A stretch of DNA of 64,000 bases from Pseudomonas sp. FP198 (GCF_030687895.1 NZ_CP117452.1:4642501-4706500); one strand, 5' to 3'; positions 1 to 13,299 are shown, counted from the first letter of the stretch. Made by a program: numbers and translations. The notes: generated by a model not told the origin, from the sequence alone.

Positions 1-625
1 GGGCGAACATCATCAGTTCAATGTCGTGCGGGTTGCGCTGCAAGCCCTGGAAGGCATTGACCAGGTAATCGATCTCGTCTTCGGCCAGGGCCAGGCCCAG
101 CTCGGCGTTGGCTTTTTCCAGCGCGGCGCGGCCACCGCCCAGCACATCGATAGCGGTCAGCGGCTTGGGTTCGGCGTGGCTGAACAGGCCGGCGGCCTGC
201 TCCAGGTTGCCCAGCACGACTTGGGTCATGCGGTCATGCAGGCCATCGGCAATCAGCTGGGCCTCGGCCTCGCTGAACTCACCGGCGACATAAAAGGCAA
301 TGCCACGCTCCAGACGCTGGATTTTCGCCAGGCCGCAATTGCGCGCGATGTCGCTGGCCTTGCTCGACCACGGCGAAATGGTGCCGAAACGCGGCAGTAC
401 CAGGAACAGACGACCGGTCGGCTCCTGGACGGGAACGCTGGGACCGTACTTCAGAAGGCGCGCGAGCACCTGCTGTTCGTCGCCGGTCAAACCGCCGGTG
501 ACTTCGGCGAAGTGAGCGAATTCAGCATACAAGCCACTGACAGCCGGAACCTTCTGGCTCAGTTGCTCAAGGAGTTTGCTGTGGCGAAAGGCAGAAAGGG
601 CAGGAGCGCCGCGCAGGATCAACAT
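1..625 (-). CDS. purL: Phosphoribosylformylglycinamidine synthase, N-terminal part (runs off the left edge)
   Basis: This is the first 208 codons of the large cytosolic PurL enzyme, which converts FGAR and glutamine to FGAM in purine synthesis. The product starts [15 protein letters not shown] and continues through the PurS-like N-terminal region and linker (for example [13 protein letters not shown]) typical of the ~1300-residue gamma-proteobacterial fusion protein. The start is the ATG whose complement lies at 623-625. No stop occurs before the window edge, so the gene is cut by the window and not broken. It diverges from mltF, the usual pseudomonad arrangement. The ATP-grasp-like and glutaminase domains lie outside the window. 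Confidence 0.93.
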   Translation of the reverse strand, partial: MLILRGAPALSAFRHSKLLEQLSQKVPAVSGLYAEFAHFAEVTGGLTGDEQQVLARLLKYGPSVPVQEPTGRLFLVLPRFGTISPWSSKASDIARNCGLAKIQRLERGIAFYVAGEFSEAEAQLIADGLHDRMTQVVLGNLEQAAGLFSHAEPKPLTAIDVLGGGRAALEKANAELGLALAEDEIDYLVNAFQGLQRNPHDIELMMFA

Positions 626-772
626 CTTCGGGACAGCCTCGGGAAGGGGGTGTGCTTTGAGGCCGTGCATTCTAGCCTAAACCGCTGGCAACGGCACCCG
701 AAACGCTACGTGCGATGCCAGCCGGACGTCGGTCATCCCTTGAACGGCTGCCGCCAGGCGTCATTGCGATAA

Positions 773-2374
<1,602 letters not shown>

Positions 2375-2436
2375 CAGCTGCCTACCCCACAGTCTTGCTT
2401 GGTTTATCCACAAGTTTTATGTCCACCCAGCGCCCC

Positions 2437-2526
2437 TGTGGGAGCGAGCTTGCTCGCGATAGCGGTCTGTCAGTCAACATTCATGTTGAATATCAGGCCC
2501 TCATCGCGAGCAAGCTCGCTCCCACA
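2437..2526. repeat. REPIN 1 (paired REP, GTGGGAGCGAGC family)
   Basis: Two inverted arms, TGTGGGAGCGAGCTTGCTCG at the left and its complement at the right, enclose a short variable centre. It lies between the 3' ends of the convergent mltF and pdxJ genes. Such elements in pseudomonads are non-autonomous repeats mobilised by RAYT transposases; none is encoded in this window. Confidence 0.95.
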
Positions 2527-2555
2527 GTTTTGATTGGGGTGCTTATTCGGTGGGC

Positions 2556-3299
2556 TCAGGATCTGGCAGCCGCCAGGATCAACGCTTTCATCTCCGAAAC
2601 AGCCGACTTGAACCCGACAAACAATGCATGGGCTACCAGTGCGTGGCCGATGTTCAGCTCGTTGATGCCCTTGATGGCCGCGACGGCTTCGACGTTGTGG
2701 TAGTGCAGGCCATGGCCGGCGTTGACGATCAGCCCGTTGGCCAGGCCGAAGCTGACGCCGTCGGCGACCCGCTGCAGCTCATCGGCCACGTCCGTAGGCG
2801 TCTCGGCGTCGGCGTAACGGCCGGTGTGCAGCTCGATGGCCGGCGCACCGACACGCTTGGAGGCTTCGATCTGCCGTTCATCGGCATCGATGAACAGCGA
2901 GACCTCGGCGCCGATCTTCGACAGGCGCTCCACCGCCAGGCTGATCCGCGACTCCTGCCCCGCTACATCCAGGCCGCCTTCGGTGGTCAGTTCCTGACGC
3001 GTCTCCGGAACCAGGCAGATGTGCGCCGGACGGATGCGTTCGGCGAAGGCCATCATTTCCTCGGTCACGCCCATTTCAAAGTTCATGCGGGTCTGCAGCA
3101 CATCCTTGAGCAGCAGCACGTCGCGTTCCTGGATGTGCCGGCGGTCTTCGCGCAAGTGCACGGTGATGCCATCGGCGCCCGCCTCTTCGGCGTCCAGTGC
3201 GGCCTTGACCGGGTCCGGGTAACGCGTACCACGGGCCTGGCGCAGAGTGGCGACATGGTCGATGTTCACGCCGAGAAGAATGCGATTGCTGGTGCTCAC
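2556..3299 (-). CDS. pdxJ: Pyridoxine 5'-phosphate synthase
   Basis: PdxJ condenses 3-amino-2-oxopropyl phosphate with 1-deoxyxylulose 5-phosphate to give pyridoxine 5'-phosphate, the last ring-forming step of vitamin B6 synthesis in the cytosol. The TIM-barrel motifs [28 protein letters not shown] (His48) and [11 protein letters not shown] are all present. The start is the GTG at 3299 (VSTSNRILL), preceded by AGGAG at good spacing. An upstream ATG at 3335 would add 12 residues not seen in the family. The product is 247 residues, normal for PdxJ. It is the last gene of lepA-lepB-rnc-era-recO-pdxJ, about 50 bases after recO. Confidence 0.95.
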   Translation of the reverse strand: MSTSNRILLGVNIDHVATLRQARGTRYPDPVKAALDAEEAGADGITVHLREDRRHIQERDVLLLKDVLQTRMNFEMGVTEEMMAFAERIRPAHICLVPETRQELTTEGGLDVAGQESRISLAVERLSKIGAEVSLFIDADERQIEASKRVGAPAIELHTGRYADAETPTDVADELQRVADGVSFGLANGLIVNAGHGLHYHNVEAVAAIKGINELNIGHALVAHALFVGFKSAVSEMKALILAAARS

Positions 3300-3349
3300 G
3301 AAAAGCGCTCCTGAATGGACAGAGATTCGGCCCACAGCATACGGGGAGA

Positions 3350-4033
3350 TCAGGGCTTGCGAAACAACTCGCGACTGACCAGCGGCCGGCCGCCCAGATG
3401 AACCGCCAGGGCCTGGCGCATCAGACGCTTGGCCGCCGCCAGCGCGCCAGGCGCTGTCCAGTCGGCCTCGGCCATGGCCAGCAACTCGACACCGTTGAAC
3501 AGTCCCGGTTGCAGCAGGTAGACCCGCTCCAGGCCGGCATCCACTTGCAGGCGATACAGACCGTCGGTCGCAATAGGATCGCCGTGCAGATCGGCGTCCA
3601 GGGCAAAACCGTAGCCCAGGTCATCCAGCAGGCGCCATTCGAAAGAGCGCAGCAATGGCTCCAAGGGTCGACCCTCGGCCAGGGCCAGCAACGTGGCGGT
3701 GTAATGGTCGAACACGGCGGGATGGGGATCTTCGGCGGGCAGCAGGCGGATCAGCAGTTCGTTGAGGTACAGGCCACTGAACAGCGCTTCGCCATTGAGC
3801 CAGGAGGCGACGCCATTGCTTTCCATGCGCCCGACATTCTTCAACTCACCCCGGCCGCGAAACTCGACTTCCAGCGGCACGAACGGCCGCGCCAGCGTCC
3901 CGGCCTTGCCCCGAGCCCCCCGCAATACCGCCCGCAGCCGCCCTTGAGGCGTGAGGAAGTCCACCAGAGCGCTGCTTTCGCGGTAGGCGCGGCTGTGGAG
4001 GACGTAGGCGGATTGAGCGGTGGGTTGAGACAT
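3350..4033 (-). CDS. recO: DNA repair protein RecO
   Basis: RecO anneals single strands and, with RecR, loads RecA on SSB-coated DNA in the RecFOR pathway. The 227-residue product begins [20 protein letters not shown], an N-terminal OB-fold typical of RecO, followed by the helical C-terminal domain ([20 protein letters not shown]). An ATG three codons upstream (4042) is equally possible; neither has a strong ribosome binding site. It follows era after a 172-base gap that holds a REPIN and precedes pdxJ. Length agrees with the family. Confidence 0.93.
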   Translation of the reverse strand: MSQPTAQSAYVLHSRAYRESSALVDFLTPQGRLRAVLRGARGKAGTLARPFVPLEVEFRGRGELKNVGRMESNGVASWLNGEALFSGLYLNELLIRLLPAEDPHPAVFDHYTATLLALAEGRPLEPLLRSFEWRLLDDLGYGFALDADLHGDPIATDGLYRLQVDAGLERVYLLQPGLFNGVELLAMAEADWTAPGALAAAKRLMRQALAVHLGGRPLVSRELFRKP

Positions 4034-4087
4034 CGAAGTCACAGTTCTCGATGAGCGAGCACAATTTTATAAACACCCCGAAACCAA

Positions 4088-4177
4088 TGTGGGAGCGAGC
4101 TTGCTCGCGATAGCGGTCTGTCAGTCAACACAGATGTTGAATATCAGCCCCTCATCGCGAGCAAGCTCGCTCCCACA
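4088..4177. repeat. REPIN 2, between era and recO
   Basis: This 90-base paired REP is nearly identical to the copy at 2437-2526, including its central bases (AGCGGTCTGTCAGTCAACA). It separates era from recO inside what is otherwise a tight operon, so it would form a long hairpin in the shared transcript. Confidence 0.95.
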
Positions 4178-4205
4178 ATGGCTCTCGGTATATCCAGTCA
4201 GATAA

Positions 4206-5108
4206 TCAGAGGTCGCCGTAACCCAGCGAACGCAGCGCCCGCTCGTCATCGGACCAGCCACCCTTCACCTTGACCCACAGGTTGAGCATGATCTTGGAGT
4301 CGAACAGCAGCTCCATGTCCTTGCGCGCCTCGGTGCCGATGCGCTTGATGCGCTCGCCCTTGTCGCCAATGATGATTTTTTTCTGGCCGTCACGCTCGAC
4401 GAGGATCAAGGCATGGATGTGCAGGGTCTTGCCCTGCTGCTTGAACTCTTCGATTTCCACCGTGATCTGGTACGGCAGCTCGGCACCCATCTGGCGCATG
4501 ATTTTCTCGCGGACCAGTTCGGCGGCGAGGAAACGGCTGCTGCGGTCGGTGATCTGGTCTTCGGGGAAGAAGTGATCGTTTTCCGGCAGGTGCTCGGCGA
4601 TTACCCGCTCCAGCGCGTCGAGGTTGTGCCCGTGCTGGGCGGAGATCGGGATGATCTGGGCATTCGGCAACTGCTCCTGCAACCAGCTCAGGTGCGGCAT
4701 CAGCTCGGCCTTGTCTTCGATGCGGTCGGTCTTGTTCAGCGCAACGATCAAGGGACCGGTCACGTACTGGACACGCTCGAGGACCATCTGGTCTTCTTCG
4801 GTCCACTTGGTGCGGTCGACCACGAAGATCACCACGTCAACGTCCTTCAACGCCGCCGAGGCCGTCTTGTTCATGTAGCGGTTCAGGGCCTTCTCGCCAC
4901 CCTTGTGCATGCCGGGCGTGTCGACGTAGATCGCCTGGACGGCGCCTTCGGTCTTGATGCCGAGCATGTTGTGGCGGGTGGTTTGCGGCTTGCGCGACGT
5001 GATCGCCAGCTTCTGGCCGAGAATGTGGTTGAGCAATGTCGACTTGCCCACGTTCGGCCGGCCAACGATGGCGACATAGCCGCAGCGGGTGACGGTTGTA
5101 TCAGTCAT
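4206..5108 (-). CDS. era: GTPase Era
   Basis: Era is an essential GTPase that binds the 3' end of 16S rRNA and helps 30S subunit maturation. The 300-residue product has the P-loop GRPNVGKS near residue 17, the G3 motif DTPG, the G4 motif NKTD, and a C-terminal KH domain with [11 protein letters not shown]. The start is the second ATG (5108): GGAG lies seven bases before it but only one base before the first ATG at 5114. The gene overlaps the end of rnc by 8 bases, implying translational coupling with RNase III, an arrangement shared by many bacteria. Confidence 0.96.
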   Translation of the reverse strand: MTDTTVTRCGYVAIVGRPNVGKSTLLNHILGQKLAITSRKPQTTRHNMLGIKTEGAVQAIYVDTPGMHKGGEKALNRYMNKTASAALKDVDVVIFVVDRTKWTEEDQMVLERVQYVTGPLIVALNKTDRIEDKAELMPHLSWLQEQLPNAQIIPISAQHGHNLDALERVIAEHLPENDHFFPEDQITDRSSRFLAAELVREKIMRQMGAELPYQITVEIEEFKQQGKTLHIHALILVERDGQKKIIIGDKGERIKRIGTEARKDMELLFDSKIMLNLWVKVKGGWSDDERALRSLGYGDL

Positions 5109-5790
5109 TGCCATTCTCCACGCCCAGGGCGATCAGTGCTGCAGCGGCCGCTACCTGTTCGGCAATACGACGGCTGACGCCCTGGCCTCGGCTTTTTTCA
5201 TTCAATAGGACCACTTCGCATTCGACGAAGAAGGTTCGGCAATGCGGCTCACCCTGGATATCCACCACTTCGTAGCGCGGCAGTTCGCAGCTGCGCGACT
5301 GCAGGAATTCCTGCAAGCGCGTCTTGGGATCCTTGTTGGTGTCCACCAGCGTCAGGCTGTCGATCTCGGAAGTCAGCCAGGCCAGCACACGCTCGCGGGC
5401 CATTTCCATGCCCGAATCCAGATAGATCGCGCCAATCAGCGCTTCCAGGGCATCGGCCAGGATCGATTCGCGACGAAAACCGCCACTTTTCAACTCGCCG
5501 GAGCCCAGGCGCAGGTAGTCGCCCAGGTCGAAACCACGGGCCAGTACCGCCAGGGTCTCACCTTTTACCAATCGTGCACGCAAACGCGACAACTGACCTT
5601 CCCGCGCCAGGGGGAAGCGTTCGAACAACGCCTCGCCGGCCACGAAATTGAGAATGGCATCGCCGAGAAATTCCAGGCGTTCGTTGTTGCGCCCGGCAAA
5701 ACTGCGGTGAGTCAGGGCCAGGAGCATCAGCTCCTGATCTTTGAAAGTGTAGCCGAGCTGACGCTCGAGACGGCTTAGAGAAACGCTCAC
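5101..5790 (-). CDS. rnc: Ribonuclease III
   Basis: RNase III cuts double-stranded RNA, processing pre-rRNA and regulating some mRNAs. The 229-residue product carries the family signature [11 protein letters not shown] at about residues 36-46, which holds metal-binding acidic residues, a second acidic cluster in [13 protein letters not shown], and a C-terminal double-stranded RNA-binding domain (about 155-225). The start is GTG (complement at 5788-5790). It follows lepB after 184 bases containing a hairpin and overlaps era by 8 bases. Confidence 0.96.
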   Translation of the reverse strand: MSVSLSRLERQLGYTFKDQELMLLALTHRSFAGRNNERLEFLGDAILNFVAGEALFERFPLAREGQLSRLRARLVKGETLAVLARGFDLGDYLRLGSGELKSGGFRRESILADALEALIGAIYLDSGMEMARERVLAWLTSEIDSLTLVDTNKDPKTRLQEFLQSRSCELPRYEVVDIQGEPHCRTFFVECEVVLLNEKSRGQGVSRRIAEQVAAAAALIALGVENGND

Positions 5791-5906
5791 GGTTTACCCA
5801 CGCTGAGTTCGTGGCTGGATTCCACCGCCACGGCGACTGAACGCCGTTGGCTTGGGACAATTAACGCTGTGTTCAAAAATGACGTCCTGACTATCGTTGG
5901 CTTCAT
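5787..5906 (-). CDS. Possible 39-residue leader ORF overlapping the rnc start
   Basis: An ATG-initiated frame ([20 protein letters not shown]...) ends in a TGA that overlaps the GTG start of rnc as GTGA, the geometry of translational coupling. No homologue is recognised, the ribosome binding site is weak (AAGG one base before the ATG), and the frame may be chance. Many pseudomonads have a longer DUF4845-type gene at this site between lepB and rnc; nothing resembling it is seen here. Confidence 0.2.
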   Translation of the reverse strand: MKPTIVRTSFLNTALIVPSQRRSVAVAVESSHELSVGKP

Positions 5907-5944
5907 GCCTTCGGGCAGCCTTGTGCAGGCTCCAGAAATGCATT

Positions 5945-5967
5945 CGGCGCTGTGTTCAACAGCGCCG
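5945..5967. promoter_or_regulatory. 9-bp perfect hairpin between lepB and rnc
   Basis: CGGCGCTGT and ACAGCGCCG form a perfect nine-base stem with a five-base loop, just after the lepB stop. It lacks a U-run, so it is not a standard terminator. Part of it (CGCTGTGTTCAA, 5948-5959) recurs as a direct repeat at 5865-5876. It could tune readthrough or stability ahead of rnc. Confidence 0.5.
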
Positions 5968-5974
5968 TGTGTGA

Positions 5975-6829
5975 TTACTTGATCAGGCCAACCCGCGAGA
6001 AATTCGGCAGGTGACTGAGTTTGGGTTCCGGCCAGCTCATCCAGACCGCAAAGGCCTTGCCGACGATGTTGCGGTCGGGGACCATGCCCAGCATGTCCCT
6101 GGGAATGTTCGGATCATCCCAGTAGCGGCTGTCGTTGGAGTTGTCGCGGTTGTCGCCCATCATGAAATAGTGCCCGGCCGGCACGGTCCACGAATGGTCC
6201 GGCGTGGCGCGGTAGCGGCTCATTTCCTTGCGGATCAGGTGTTCCGCCTCGCCGAGTTTTTCCTTGTAGAGCTCGGCACTGCCCAGCGTGCCCGGCTCGG
6301 AGCCGATCAACTGCTCAGCCACCAGTTCGCCGTTGACGAACAGACGCTTGTCGGCGGTGTAGCGAATCCTGTCGCCCGGCAGGCCGACCACACGCTTGAT
6401 GTAGTTGACGTTCGGGTCGCTAGGAAAGCGGAACACCATCACATCACCCCGTTGCGGGTCGCCGATCTCGATGACTTTCTTGTCGATCACCGGCAGCCGG
6501 ATCCCGTAGGAAAATTTGTTCACCAGGATGAAGTCGCCCACGTCCAGGGTCGGCTTCATCGAGCCGGACGGGATCTGGAACGGCTCCACCAGGAACGAGC
6601 GCAGCACGAGGACGATGAACAGCACCGGGAAGAACGACTTGCCGTACTCGACCAGCAGCGGTTCCTTGTTGAGCTTTTCGATGACCACGCCATCAGGCTG
6701 GCTGACGCTGCCCTGATATGAGGCAATGGCGGCCCGGCGCCGAGGCGCCAGGAACAACAGATCAAGCAACGCCAACAGGCCGCAGACGAACACGGCGATC
6801 ACCAGCAACAGCGGGAAATTTAGCGACAT
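5975..6829 (-). CDS. lepB: Signal peptidase I
   Basis: LepB removes signal peptides from secreted proteins at the periplasmic face of the inner membrane. The 284-residue product has two N-terminal membrane segments (about residues 3-27 and 64-82). The nucleophile is Ser90 in PSGSMKPTL and the general base is Lys145 in YIKRVVGLPGD. The downstream box GDNRDNSNDSRYWG-like region (MGDNRDNSNDSRYW) is complete. It begins five bases after the lepA stop, so the two are co-transcribed. All the secreted alginate proteins of this window would be substrates of LepB or, for AlgK, of the lipoprotein peptidase. Confidence 0.97.
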   Translation of the reverse strand: MSLNFPLLLVIAVFVCGLLALLDLLFLAPRRRAAIASYQGSVSQPDGVVIEKLNKEPLLVEYGKSFFPVLFIVLVLRSFLVEPFQIPSGSMKPTLDVGDFILVNKFSYGIRLPVIDKKVIEIGDPQRGDVMVFRFPSDPNVNYIKRVVGLPGDRIRYTADKRLFVNGELVAEQLIGSEPGTLGSAELYKEKLGEAEHLIRKEMSRYRATPDHSWTVPAGHYFMMGDNRDNSNDSRYWDDPNIPRDMLGMVPDRNIVGKAFAVWMSWPEPKLSHLPNFSRVGLIK

Positions 6830-6834
6830 AGGAC

Positions 6835-8634
6835 CTAACTATCCAACCTGAGCACCGCAAGGAAGGCTTCCTGTGGAATTTCCACGTTACCGACCTGCTT
6901 CATGCGTTTTTTACCGGCCTTCTGCTTTTCCAACAGCTTGCGCTTACGGCTGACGTCGCCGCCGTAGCATTTGGCCAATACGTTCTTTCTGAGTGCCTTG
7001 ACGGTTGTGCGCGCCACAATCTGCCCGCCAATGGCGGCCTGGATTGCCACGTCGAACATCTGCCGCGGAATCAGCTCCTTCATCTTCTCGGTCAACGCGC
7101 GACCTTTGTAGTGCGCGTTGTCACGGTGCACGATCAATGCCAGGGCATCGACTTTCTCGCCGTTGATCAACACATCCAGCTTCACCAGATTAGCCGATTG
7201 GTAACGATCGAAATGATAGTCCAGCGAAGCATAGCCGCGGCTGGTGGATTTCAGGCGGTCGAAGAAGTCCAGCACCACTTCGTTCATCGGCAAGTCGTAG
7301 GTCACCTGGACCTGCGTGCCAAGGAACAACATGTCGTGTTGCACGCCGCGCTTCTCGATGCACAGGGTAATGACGTTGCCCAGGTGCTCCTGAGGCACAA
7401 GGATATTCGCCCGCACGATCGGTTCGCGCATGTCCTCGATGGCCGACAGGTCCGGCAGCTTGGACGGGTTGTCGACGTAGATGGTCTCGCCGTTCTTGAG
7501 CAGCAGCTCGAAGATTACCGTCGGCGCCGTGGTGATCAGGTCCAGGTCGTATTCGCGCTCCAGGCGCTCCTGGATGATTTCCATGTGCAGCATGCCGAGG
7601 AACCCGCAGCGGAAACCGAAGCCCAGGGCGTCCGAGCTTTCCGGGGTGTACTGCAGGGACGAGTCGTTCAGGGTCAGCTTCTGCAGGGCTTCGCGGAAAT
7701 CCTCGAAGTCATCGGAACTGACCGGGAACAGCCCGGCATAGACCTGCGGCTGGATGCGCTTGAAGCCCGGCAGCACGTCGACGTCGGGGGTCGAGCTCAA
7801 GGTCAGGGTGTCGCCGACCGGCGCACCATGGATGTCCTTGATACCGGCGATGATGAAACCGACTTCGCCAGCCTTCAGGTCGACGGTGGCGGTGTGTTTC
7901 GGATTGAACACACCGACGCTGTCCACCAGGTGGATCTTGCCGGTGGACTTGACCAGGATCTTGTCGCCCTTCTTCACGCGGCCATGGCGCACGCGAACCA
8001 GGGAGACCACGCCCAGGTAGTTGTCGAACCACGAGTCGATGATCAACGCTTGCAGCGGATCTTCGATATTGCCGGTCGGCGCCGGAATGGTGGTGACCAG
8101 GCGCTCAAGCACTTCATCCACGCCCAGGCCGGTCTTGGCGCTGCAAGTGACCGCGTCGGTGGCGTCGATGCCGATGATTTTTTCGATTTCTTCTTTCACG
8201 CGGTCCGGATCGGCCTGGGGCAGGTCGATCTTGTTCAGCACCGGCATGACTTCCAGGCCCTGCTCGATGGCCGTGTAGCAGTTGGCGACCGACTGGGCCT
8301 CGACGCCCTGGCCGGCATCGACAACCAGCAGCGCGCCTTCGCAGGCCGCCAGCGACCGGCTGACTTCATAGGTGAAGTCGACGTGGCCGGGGGTATCGAT
8401 GAAGTTGAGCTGGTAGGTGACGCCGTCGCGAGCCTTGTAATAGAGGGTAACGCTGTGGGCCTTGATGGTGATCCCGCGCTCACGCTCGAGGTCCATGGAG
8501 TCCAGGACCTGGGCTTCCATTTCACGCTCGGCCAGACCGCCGCACATCTGGATGAAGCGATCAGCCAGCGTCGACTTGCCATGGTCAATGTGGGCGATGA
8601 TGGAGAAATTGCGGATATGACTCAAATCACTCAC
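6835..8634 (-). CDS. lepA: Elongation factor 4 (LepA)
   Basis: LepA is a ribosome-binding GTPase related to EF-G that aids initiation and elongation under stress. The 599-residue product has the P-loop [10 protein letters not shown] near residue 14, DTPGHVDF (G3), NKIDLP (G4), EF-G-like domains, and the LepA-specific C-terminus with [17 protein letters not shown] and the basic end [20 protein letters not shown]. The start is GTG (complement at 8632-8634). It heads the lepA-pdxJ operon. In other pseudomonads mucD normally lies directly upstream; here lptG follows instead across a REP remnant. Confidence 0.97.
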   Translation of the reverse strand: MSDLSHIRNFSIIAHIDHGKSTLADRFIQMCGGLAEREMEAQVLDSMDLERERGITIKAHSVTLYYKARDGVTYQLNFIDTPGHVDFTYEVSRSLAACEGALLVVDAGQGVEAQSVANCYTAIEQGLEVMPVLNKIDLPQADPDRVKEEIEKIIGIDATDAVTCSAKTGLGVDEVLERLVTTIPAPTGNIEDPLQALIIDSWFDNYLGVVSLVRVRHGRVKKGDKILVKSTGKIHLVDSVGVFNPKHTATVDLKAGEVGFIIAGIKDIHGAPVGDTLTLSSTPDVDVLPGFKRIQPQVYAGLFPVSSDDFEDFREALQKLTLNDSSLQYTPESSDALGFGFRCGFLGMLHMEIIQERLEREYDLDLITTAPTVIFELLLKNGETIYVDNPSKLPDLSAIEDMREPIVRANILVPQEHLGNVITLCIEKRGVQHDMLFLGTQVQVTYDLPMNEVVLDFFDRLKSTSRGYASLDYHFDRYQSANLVKLDVLINGEKVDALALIVHRDNAHYKGRALTEKMKELIPRQMFDVAIQAAIGGQIVARTTVKALRKNVLAKCYGGDVSRKRKLLEKQKAGKKRMKQVGNVEIPQEAFLAVLRLDS

Positions 8635-8768
8635 GGATCAACACTCAAAAAGGCTGCAGGCATGGCCCGCCGAAAAATAGCCGGGAATTGTACCTGATCC
8701 ATCGTGCAAGCGTCACGTTCGCCTGTCGATGGGCTTTTGTGGAATGAGAACCAGGGTCGCTTCGCAAC

Positions 8769-8795
8769 CCAGCGGGGATAAATCCCCTCGCCACA
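8769..8795. repeat. Single REP of a second family (GGGGATAAATCCCC type)
   Basis: CAGCGGGGATAAATCCCCTC followed by GCCACA matches the right arm of the paired element at 41888-42001. Only one arm is clear; a degraded partner may lie at 8743-8760. It sits in the 188-base gap between lepA and lptG. Confidence 0.75.
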
Positions 8796-8822
8796 AAAGC
8801 TCCCTCGCCCCAAGGGCGTCGG

Positions 8823-9884
8823 TCAACCCGCCCGGCGCAGCAGCCAGAGCCCGGCCAGCGCGCAGACCGTGGCCGGCACCAGCACCGCGAGCAGCGGCGA
8901 GAAACCGAACACCAGGCTCGATGGCCCCAGCAGGTCCTGGGCGATACGGAAGGTGAAGCCCACCAGCACGCCGGTGAAGACCCGCTGGCCAAGGGTCACC
9001 GAGCGCAGCGGACCAAAGATGAAGGAAATCGCCATCAACACCAGGGCGGCAGTGACCAGCGGCTGCAATACCTTGACCCAAAATGCCAGCCAATAGCGGC
9101 CATTGTTCAGGCCCTGGTCCGCCAGGTAGTGGATGTAGCCCCACAAACCGGTGATCGATAGCGACTCCGGCGCCATCACGACGGTGCTGAGCAACTGCGG
9201 GCTGATCTGCACGTCCCAACGTTCCTGTGGAGCGGCGACCACCTCGGTGCGCTTGTCATGGAACAAGGTGGTGGTGACGTCGCTCAGTTGCCAGTGATCC
9301 TCGGCGAAATTGGCGCGTTTGGCGAAGCTCGACGACAGCAGGTGCCGCTCGTCGTCGAAGCGATACCGGGTCACGCCGTACAGCGTGCCGTTAGGCTGCA
9401 CCGAGTTGATGTGGATGAACTCGTCACCCTGGCGGTGCCACAAGCCATGCTTGGCGCTTTGTGCATCACCGCCGCCCTGGGCCAGGGAGCGATTGGCCTG
9501 GGCGGTATTCTCGGTGGCCGGCGCGACGTACTCGCCAACCAGCAGCCCGACCAGCATCAGCACCAGCATCGGTTTCATCACCGCCCACACGATGCGGCCG
9601 ATGGACACGCCGGCGGCGCGCATGATGGTCAGTTCGCTGTTGCTCGCCAGGCTCCCCAGGCCGATCAGGCAACCGATCAGCGCAGCCATCGGCAACATGT
9701 CGTACAGCCGCCGTGGTGCCGTCAGCAACACGTAGCTCGCCACGTCCAGCAATGTATAGGTATCGCTGACATCGCCCATTTCGTCGATGAACGCGAACAG
9801 GGTCGCCAGGCCAAGAATGATCCCCAGCACCGCGAGGATCGCCATGAACACGCTGCTGCCGATATAGCGGTCGAGTTTAACCAC
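8823..9884 (-). CDS. lptG: LPS export ABC transporter permease LptG
   Basis: LptG pairs with LptF and the ATPase LptB to pull lipopolysaccharide from the inner membrane and pass it to LptC/LptA. The 353-residue product shows the YjgP/YjgQ layout: three N-terminal membrane segments (from about 12, 60 and 100), a periplasmic beta-jellyroll (about 130-265), and three C-terminal membrane segments. LDRYIGSSVF and SELTIMRAAGVS are family motifs. The start is GTG (VVKLDRY), overlapping the end of lptF by 8 bases. The last gene before the lepA operon. Confidence 0.95.
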   Translation of the reverse strand: MVKLDRYIGSSVFMAILAVLGIILGLATLFAFIDEMGDVSDTYTLLDVASYVLLTAPRRLYDMLPMAALIGCLIGLGSLASNSELTIMRAAGVSIGRIVWAVMKPMLVLMLVGLLVGEYVAPATENTAQANRSLAQGGGDAQSAKHGLWHRQGDEFIHINSVQPNGTLYGVTRYRFDDERHLLSSSFAKRANFAEDHWQLSDVTTTLFHDKRTEVVAAPQERWDVQISPQLLSTVVMAPESLSITGLWGYIHYLADQGLNNGRYWLAFWVKVLQPLVTAALVLMAISFIFGPLRSVTLGQRVFTGVLVGFTFRIAQDLLGPSSLVFGFSPLLAVLVPATVCALAGLWLLRRAG

Positions 9885-10998
9885 GGGCCACCTCCAGCGC
9901 GCTGCGACGACTGGCCAGCTTCAAGCGCAACGGCTCCCAATAGAGCAAGCCCAGGCCAATGACCAGGAAGATCGAATGCACCCACCACAGGCCCAGGGCC
10001 GGCGGGATCTTGCCTTTCTCCAGGGCACTGCGGGCGGAAATCAGGATGGTCAGGTAGGCCATATACAAAAGAATCGCCGGCAGCAGCTTGAGGAAACGAC
10101 CCTGGCGCGGATTGACCCGCGACAGCGGCACCGCCATGAGGGTCACGATGAACACCAGCAACGGCAGCGACAGGCGCCATTGCAGTTCGGTGCGGGCGCG
10201 GATGTCGTCACTGCCCAGCAGGCTGGCGGTAGGCATGGCATCACGGTCGGTGACTTCATCGCTGACATCGGGCTTGGGCAGCAGCACACCGTAGGTGTCG
10301 TACTTGATCGCCCGGTAATCGGCCTGCCCCGGCGTGCCATCGTAGCGATAGCCGTTTTCCAGGATCAGGTAGCGGTTGCCGTCGGGGTTGATTTCCTGGC
10401 GGCCCTTTTCAGCCACCAGCACGGAAATCCCGCGGTCCTTCTTGGTGTCCGAAGAGATATTTTTCTGGGTGATGAAGACACCGCCGAGGTTGACCCGGTC
10501 GTCCGACAATTGTTCGGTGTAGGTGACACGCGTCCCGTCACGCAGGGCCTGGAAGCGCCCCGGCACCAGGGTGTCGAATTCGGTCATGGCGTCCTGCTGG
10601 TTGATCAGCAGCTGGAACTGGTTGGCGCCCTGGGGCGACAGGCTCAGGCTCAGCCAGGCCACCACCAGCGCCACCAATGTGGCCGGGAACAGAGTGATGC
10701 GAAACAGCCGCTGCTGGCTCATGCCGGTGGCCGACAGCACGGTCATTTCACTGTCGAGGTAGAGGCGACCGTAGGCCAGCAGGATCCCGAGGAACAATCC
10801 CAGCGGCAGGATCAGCTGCAGGAAGCCCGGCAGGCGGAACCCCATGATCAGGAATAGCGAGCCCGGATCGAGGGCGCCCGAAGCCGCCTGGGCAAGGTAC
10901 TTGATGAAGCGCCCGCTCATGATGATGACCAGCAGCACGGCACTGACCGCGCTCAGGGTCAGCAGGACTTCGCGGGATAGATAACGGAAGACGATCAA
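9877..10998 (-). CDS. lptF: LPS export ABC transporter permease LptF
   Basis: LptF is the partner permease in the inner-membrane LptB2FG complex. It has the same six-helix plus periplasmic jellyroll fold, with SEMTVLSATGMSQQRL in the coupling region. I favour the TTG at 10998 (giving MIVFRYLSREVL, 373 residues) because GGAG lies eight bases ahead of it. The GTG at 11007 overlaps that same GGAG and so lacks a usable ribosome binding site. Divergent from pepA; overlaps lptG, so translation is coupled. Confidence 0.94.
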   Translation of the reverse strand: MIVFRYLSREVLLTLSAVSAVLLVIIMSGRFIKYLAQAASGALDPGSLFLIMGFRLPGFLQLILPLGLFLGILLAYGRLYLDSEMTVLSATGMSQQRLFRITLFPATLVALVVAWLSLSLSPQGANQFQLLINQQDAMTEFDTLVPGRFQALRDGTRVTYTEQLSDDRVNLGGVFITQKNISSDTKKDRGISVLVAEKGRQEINPDGNRYLILENGYRYDGTPGQADYRAIKYDTYGVLLPKPDVSDEVTDRDAMPTASLLGSDDIRARTELQWRLSLPLLVFIVTLMAVPLSRVNPRQGRFLKLLPAILLYMAYLTILISARSALEKGKIPPALGLWWVHSIFLVIGLGLLYWEPLRLKLASRRSALEVARG

Positions 10999-12805
<1,807 letters not shown>

Positions 12806-12863
12806 CACCGATGATCGCCGGTGCGTCGCCCTCGGGTGACGCCCCGGCGATTCAAGGAACGCA

Positions 12864-13292
12864 ATGACCAAAGTCGACTTCTACATCCTGCCCAGCGCCG
12901 ATCCCTCGGCGCGACTGGATTTTGCCTGCAAGCTCACCGAGAAAGCCTGGCGCATGGGCCATCGCATCTATTTGCATTGCAGCGATGCCGCTCAGCGCGA
13001 AGACCTGGACGCGCGCCTGTGGGCGTTCAAGGGCGAGAGTTTCGTGCCCCACGGTCCGGCCGAAAGCGAACCCGAAGGACTGATCGTGCTGGGACTGGGG
13101 GAAGACTGCGGTCAGCATCAGGACCTGCTGGTCAATCTCGACCTGAAAGTGCCGGCGTTTGCCCAGCGTTTCGCCCGCGTGGCGGAAGTCGTGGTCGAAG
13201 ACCCGGCCATCCGGCAAGCCGCGCGGGAGAGTTTCCGTTTCTACCGCGAACAGGGCTATGCTCTGCAAGACCACCGTTTACAGCGACTCTGA
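12864..13292 (+). CDS. holC: DNA polymerase III chi subunit
   Basis: HolC (chi) joins the clamp-loader complex through psi and contacts SSB, helping polymerase III at the fork. The 142-residue product begins MTKVDFYILPSADPSARLDF and contains CKLTEKAWRMGHRIYLHC and the LWAFKGESFVPHG block typical of chi. It starts 58 bases after pepA and lies seven bases before the next gene, so all are co-transcribed. Confidence 0.95.
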   Translation: MTKVDFYILPSADPSARLDFACKLTEKAWRMGHRIYLHCSDAAQREDLDARLWAFKGESFVPHGPAESEPEGLIVLGLGEDCGQHQDLLVNLDLKVPAFAQRFARVAEVVVEDPAIRQAARESFRFYREQGYALQDHRLQRL

Positions 13293-13299
13293 GCCTACG

